Of a stretch of 9,263 nucleotides of DNA, positions 7,191 through 9,263 are shown one piece after another. Each line of letters starts with the position of its first letter. The first letter of the stretch is position 1. The stretch spans positions 1 through 9,263 of the forward strand of contig CAJXAU010000038.1 of assembly GCA_913050205.1 (NCBI GenBank), in the 5' to 3' direction. The DNA comes from an uncultured Verrucomicrobiota bacterium. Its GTDB lineage: Bacteria; Verrucomicrobiota; Verrucomicrobiia; Limisphaerales; UBA1096. Below the pieces are notes generated by a model. That model was not told the DNA's origin. It saw nothing but the letters and a program-made list of their open reading frames with translations, and searched no databases. The translations under genes and the position numbers were made by a program.

Positions 7191-7967
7191 CTAATAATTA
7201 AAACTATCCACGAGAGATTTCACCAACAGTGTCCAGCCGTCGGCGAGGACAAACAACAGCAACTTCATCGGCATGGAGATCATGGTCGGAGGCAGGAACA
7301 TCAATCCCAGACTCATCAGCACGATCGCCACAACAAAATCGATCAGGATGAACGGCAGAAACAAAAAGAACCCCATTTGAAATGCCGTCGTCAATTCACT
7401 CAATACGAAACTCGGAATCACAACCCGAAGCGGCACGTCGTCCAACGTTGTCGGGCCAATCCGTGATAAACCAAGGAAGAACTCCACGTCCTTCGGTCGT
7501 GTTTGTTTCAACATGAACTCCCTCATCCGGTCTGCGCCAACATCGATCGCCTGCTGGCTCGTGATCTGCCCCTCAGAATAAGGCTTCAATGCCGTTTCGT
7601 TAATATCCTCAAAGACCGGCCCCATGATGAAGAATGTCAAAAACAAAGAAAATGCGATGAGCAGTTGGTTGCTGGGAGCCTGCTGCAACGCTAGAGCGGT
7701 GCGTAAAAACGACATGACGATCACTATTCGCGTGAAGCAGGTCATCATAATCATAAGCGATGGAGCGACCGCGAGTAGTGTGAAGAAAATGACTATTCGG
7801 ATACTTAGATCGAACTCCTCTGGGTCATCCGGTAATTGCAGGTTAAATCCGAAACTATTCGTTGAAGACTGCTGGGCCTGCGCCCCCACCTCACCTGCCA
7901 CCATCAAGCCAAGGATGGCGATCAACGCGAGTAATCTGGGCATGCGCTTGGCCAAGCGGGACATCAT
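7191..7967 (-). CDS. fliP: Flagellar export gate protein FliP
   Basis: FliP is the main subunit of the export-gate core and is normally made with a cleaved signal peptide. The 258-residue product has an N-terminal basic stretch (MMSRLAKRMPR), a hydrophobic core at about 12-24 and a plausible cleavage site after GEVGA or AQA near 29-31. Conserved FliP blocks are intact: SFLRTALALQQAPSNQLL at 86-103, GPVFEDINETALKPY at 116-130, IPSFVLSELTTAFQMGF at 184-200 and LIDFVVAIVLMSLGL at 208-222. Two adjacent ATGs (7967 and 7964) are available; AGGAGG lies just upstream, so either may initiate. The gene overlaps fliO by ATGA. The basic RLAKR of the signal peptide is encoded by an exact copy of the 14-bp dispersed palindrome. 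Confidence 0.98.
   Translation of the reverse strand: MMSRLAKRMPRLLALIAILGLMVAGEVGAQAQQSSTNSFGFNLQLPDDPEEFDLSIRIVIFFTLLAVAPSLMIMMTCFTRIVIVMSFLRTALALQQAPSNQLLIAFSLFLTFFIMGPVFEDINETALKPYSEGQITSQQAIDVGADRMREFMLKQTRPKDVEFFLGLSRIGPTTLDDVPLRVVIPSFVLSELTTAFQMGFFLFLPFILIDFVVAIVLMSLGLMFLPPTMISMPMKLLLFVLADGWTLLVKSLVDSFNY
7945..7958. repeat. Exact 14-bp palindrome CGCTTGGCCAAGCG (start of fliP)
   Basis: This is the only perfect 14-of-14 copy in the window. It reads CGC TTG GCC AAG CGC in fliP, giving R-L-A-K-R, residues 4-8. It falls in the tolerant n-region of the signal peptide, about 7 bases inside the start codon. Confidence 0.85.
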
Positions 7968-8479
7968 CTTTCCTCCTTCTGGATATGGTGTGAAGGTGAT
8001 GAAAGCCCACCCTCTCTCTCTATCGAACCGGTTTCTTCTTCAACTGATTTGCGAGAGTCTAATTTCTGGTCATGCGAAGACGGTTGGCCGGACACATCTC
8101 CGATTAACTGAATGCCGTTACTCCCCGAGCCAACGAGAAATTTTCGCCCCTCATACTGGACGACCATGATCGAGTTGCGTTGGCCAAGCGAGCGAGACTC
8201 AACGACTTTCAGGTTCTGCCCGCCCTCCCTTAGCTGCGGTAAAAGACGCCACTTCTTGATCGCCCAAGCTGCACCAGCGAAAATACCCAGCAACAAAAGT
8301 AGCATGCCCAACAATTGGATCCATGCCTCCAAGCCGGGGCCCGAAGTCGCCGCAAGAACATTTGTTAGAGCGGTTGGCCAAGCGGAATTAGTTCCCGACT
8401 GAGCCTCCATTCCTGCCGCGTCGGGCGAAAGAATAAAGACAATTACCAGGACCACGGGTAATTGTCGTAAAAAAATCAT
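7964..8479 (-). CDS. fliO: Flagellar biosynthesis protein FliO
   Basis: FliO is a bitopic membrane protein that helps assemble or stabilise the FliP/FliR core and is not part of the finished gate. The 171-residue product is recognised mainly by position (fliN-fliO-fliP) and architecture. It has an N-terminal hydrophobic signal-like segment at 5-22, a short periplasmic stretch, one strong transmembrane helix at about 52-74 ending in IKKWRLLP, and a cytoplasmic domain. The latter has the FliO hallmark LKVVESRSLGQRNSIMVV at 90-107 and the later GRKFLVGSG. The tail from about 130 is hydrophilic, Ser/Glu-rich and probably disordered. The start overlaps the fliN stop and the stop overlaps fliP, both as ATGA. 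Two copies of the dispersed palindrome lie within it, one in the periplasmic stretch (A-W-P-T) and one in the SLGQR motif. Confidence 0.93.
   Translation of the reverse strand: MIFLRQLPVVLVIVFILSPDAAGMEAQSGTNSAWPTALTNVLAATSGPGLEAWIQLLGMLLLLLGIFAGAAWAIKKWRLLPQLREGGQNLKVVESRSLGQRNSIMVVQYEGRKFLVGSGSNGIQLIGDVSGQPSSHDQKLDSRKSVEEETGSIEREGGLSSPSHHIQKEER
8177..8190. repeat. Copy of dispersed palindrome (in fliO, SLGQR motif)
   Basis: GCGTTGGCCAAGCG at 8177-8190 matches the palindrome at 11 consecutive bases. On the fliO strand it reads TCG CTT GGC CAA CGC, giving S-L-G-Q-R, a different phase from the fliP copy. As S-L-G-Q-R fits the family motif, selection on the protein alone could explain part of this copy. 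Confidence 0.6.
8371..8384. repeat. Copy of dispersed palindrome (in fliO, periplasmic stretch)
   Basis: CGGTTGGCCAAGCG differs from the full palindrome at one base. On the fliO strand it is read as GCT TGG CCA ACC, giving A-W-P-T, a third reading phase. It lies in a part of FliO that is not expected to be conserved. Confidence 0.7.
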
Positions 8480-8781
8480 GCAGATTCAGCAGCCTCGGGC
8501 ACGGCTTCGCCTTCCTCCTGCCCGCCACCGGTGGACACCTCGGTAATCTTAATTCCGAGATTGTCTTCCACCACGACGATCTCTCCTCGGGCCACCAGCT
8601 TTTGATTCACAAAGATATCAATGGGGTCACTGGACGACTTGTCCAACTGCACAACGCTACCAATCCCGACCTGCAGCAGATCCTTCATCATCATCTCGCA
8701 ATTGCCCAGTTCCACGGTCAATTTAACCGGGACGTCCAATAGAAATTCCATCGTGTTTTGATTATCAGTAGTCGTCGGCAT
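8476..8781 (-). CDS. fliN: Flagellar motor switch protein FliN
   Basis: FliN forms the base of the C-ring with FliM and takes part in torque switching and docking of export cargo. I chose the ATG at 8781, giving 101 residues (MPTTTDNQN...); an in-frame TTG at 8790 would add three residues. The SpoA domain spans about 11-83: FLLDVPVKLTVELG at 13-26, LLQVGIGSVVQLDK at 35-48, DPIDIFVNQKLVARGEIVVV at 52-71 and LGIKITEV at 75-82. The short length, with little upstream of the SpoA domain, is typical of the compact FliN form. After ITEV comes a Gly/Glu/Ala-rich acidic tail of about 19 residues, which is not part of the core fold. No Shine-Dalgarno site is seen; a 12-bp perfect palindrome fills that place. 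The stop overlaps fliO. Confidence 0.95.
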   Translation of the reverse strand: MPTTTDNQNTMEFLLDVPVKLTVELGNCEMMMKDLLQVGIGSVVQLDKSSSDPIDIFVNQKLVARGEIVVVEDNLGIKITEVSTGGGQEEGEAVPEAAESA

Positions 8782-8793
8782 AGATTGCAATCT
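8782..8793. repeat. 12-bp perfect palindrome between fliM and fliN
   Basis: AGATTGCAATCT is its own reverse complement and directly abuts the likely fliN ATG. It has no spacer, so it would not form a stable RNA hairpin; it may be a protein-binding site or chance. It also contains the alternative TTG start. Confidence 0.4.
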
Positions 8794-8795
8794 GA

Positions 8796-9263
8796 TTATT
8801 TCCCAATATATTTTTTAATTTCCACAGCGGACTTTTTACCTGCACTTCCCAAACGCCCCACGAATTTCGGACGATCTGCCAGACGGATTTCCACCCGGTC
8901 AAAAGCATCGGAATCCAAGGGCAAAAAATCGCCCACCTTAAAATTTAATAGATCCCGACTTAGCATCTGCACATCATCCCAGACTGCCCGTACAGGAACC
9001 TTCACTCCATTATAAGCCTTGTTCCACGAAGGCGTCAGGTTTTGCTCGTTGGCGGCATCTTTCTTTTTCACGTCGGTATCCGCAGTTAATTGTTGAATCA
9101 ACGGATCACTCATTCTCACAGGAAGCACGAGTTGGATCCGGTCGAAAACATCCCCCATACTTGCACTGTATTTGATCACCTTCACCTCTTCATCGTCATC
9201 ACATACAGTGAGAAATTTCGGGTTGTTTTCAAATCCCAACAATCTCGGGGTAAGCGTCTCCCT
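8796..9263 (-). CDS. fliM: Flagellar motor switch protein FliM, C-terminal part (5' end beyond window)
   Basis: FliM is the middle C-ring protein that binds CheY-P, FliG and FliN. The reading frame is open at the window edge; 155 codons are visible, corresponding to roughly the last half of a protein normally about 330 residues long. The visible part begins in the end of the middle (CheC-like) domain with ENNPKFLTV, counterpart of the family's E-x-N-P-x-F block, and LVLPVRMSDPL, followed by a charged linker with DVKKKDAANEQ. The C-terminal SpoA domain includes VPVRAVWDDVQMLSRDLLNF and VGDFLPLDSDAFDRVEIRLA, ending RPKFVGRLGSAGKKSAVEIK. A TTG near 9242 is internal, not a start, since the frame continues upstream. 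The gene lies 14 bp before fliN, with which it forms the C-ring. Confidence 0.95.
   Translation of the reverse strand, partial: RETLTPRLLGFENNPKFLTVCDDDEEVKVIKYSASMGDVFDRIQLVLPVRMSDPLIQQLTADTDVKKKDAANEQNLTPSWNKAYNGVKVPVRAVWDDVQMLSRDLLNFKVGDFLPLDSDAFDRVEIRLADRPKFVGRLGSAGKKSAVEIKKYIGK

Noticed and set aside
7624..8169. Plus-strand 181-codon ORF opposite fliP/fliO
   Set aside because: Antisense to conserved FliP coding sequence; composition is that of a reverse-complement shadow.
1..9263. A defence system, mobile element, CRISPR array or RNA gene in the window
   Set aside because: The whole window is accounted for by tightly packed flagellar genes; no transposase, integrase, direct-repeat array or tRNA/rRNA-like sequence was seen.

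Overview
The window is one block of flagellar genes, all read on the minus strand. In transcription order (high to low coordinates) they are fliM (3' end only), fliN, fliO, fliP, fliQ, fliR, flhB, flhA, flhF, flgF and flgG (5' part only). Together they encode part of the C-ring switch (FliM, FliN), the membrane export gate of the flagellar type III secretion apparatus (FliO/P/Q/R, FlhB, FlhA), the SRP-like GTPase FlhF that usually governs flagellar placement or number, and two rod proteins (FlgF, FlgG). The organism is a motile Gram-negative bacterium of roughly 50% GC. A distal-rod FlgG and a rod FlgF fit a Gram-negative-type basal body. The gene order, with flhF running straight into flgF-flgG and no flhG or fliA after it, together with the FlgF N-terminus, makes me lean towards the Verrucomicrobiota/PVC group. 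That placement is a tentative impression, not a demonstrated result.

Layout: 8796-9263 fliM C-terminal part; 8476-8781 fliN; 7964-8479 fliO; 7191-7967 fliP; 6912-7181 fliQ; 6120-6884 fliR; a 76-bp gap; 4946-6043 flhB; 2837-4942 flhA; 1590-2831 flhF; a 105-bp gap holding a 10-bp inverted repeat and a weak sigma-54-like sequence; 672-1484 flgF; 1-659 flgG. fliN/fliO and fliO/fliP overlap by ATGA, and most other junctions are 3-27 bp, so this looks like one operon with translational coupling. The flhF-flgF gap is the only place where a second promoter or a processing site looks likely. No stretch over 300 bases lacks a gene.

Genes work together as follows. FliP/Q/R (with FliO as an assembly factor), FlhB and FlhA form the export gate at the centre of the basal body. 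FliM and FliN build the C-ring beneath it. FlgF and FlgG are exported through the gate to build the rod. FlhF probably helps place the first components.

The gene content is ordinary. The unexpected signal is a short dispersed palindrome, CGCTTGGCCAAGCG (12-bp unit CTTGGCCAAGCG). Six close copies plus degenerate ones lie in flhF, fliO, fliP and the fliQ-fliR gap. It appears in all three coding frames and in one non-coding gap, and two sites look like tandem copies of the 12-bp unit. This points to a DNA-level motif rather than a protein motif.
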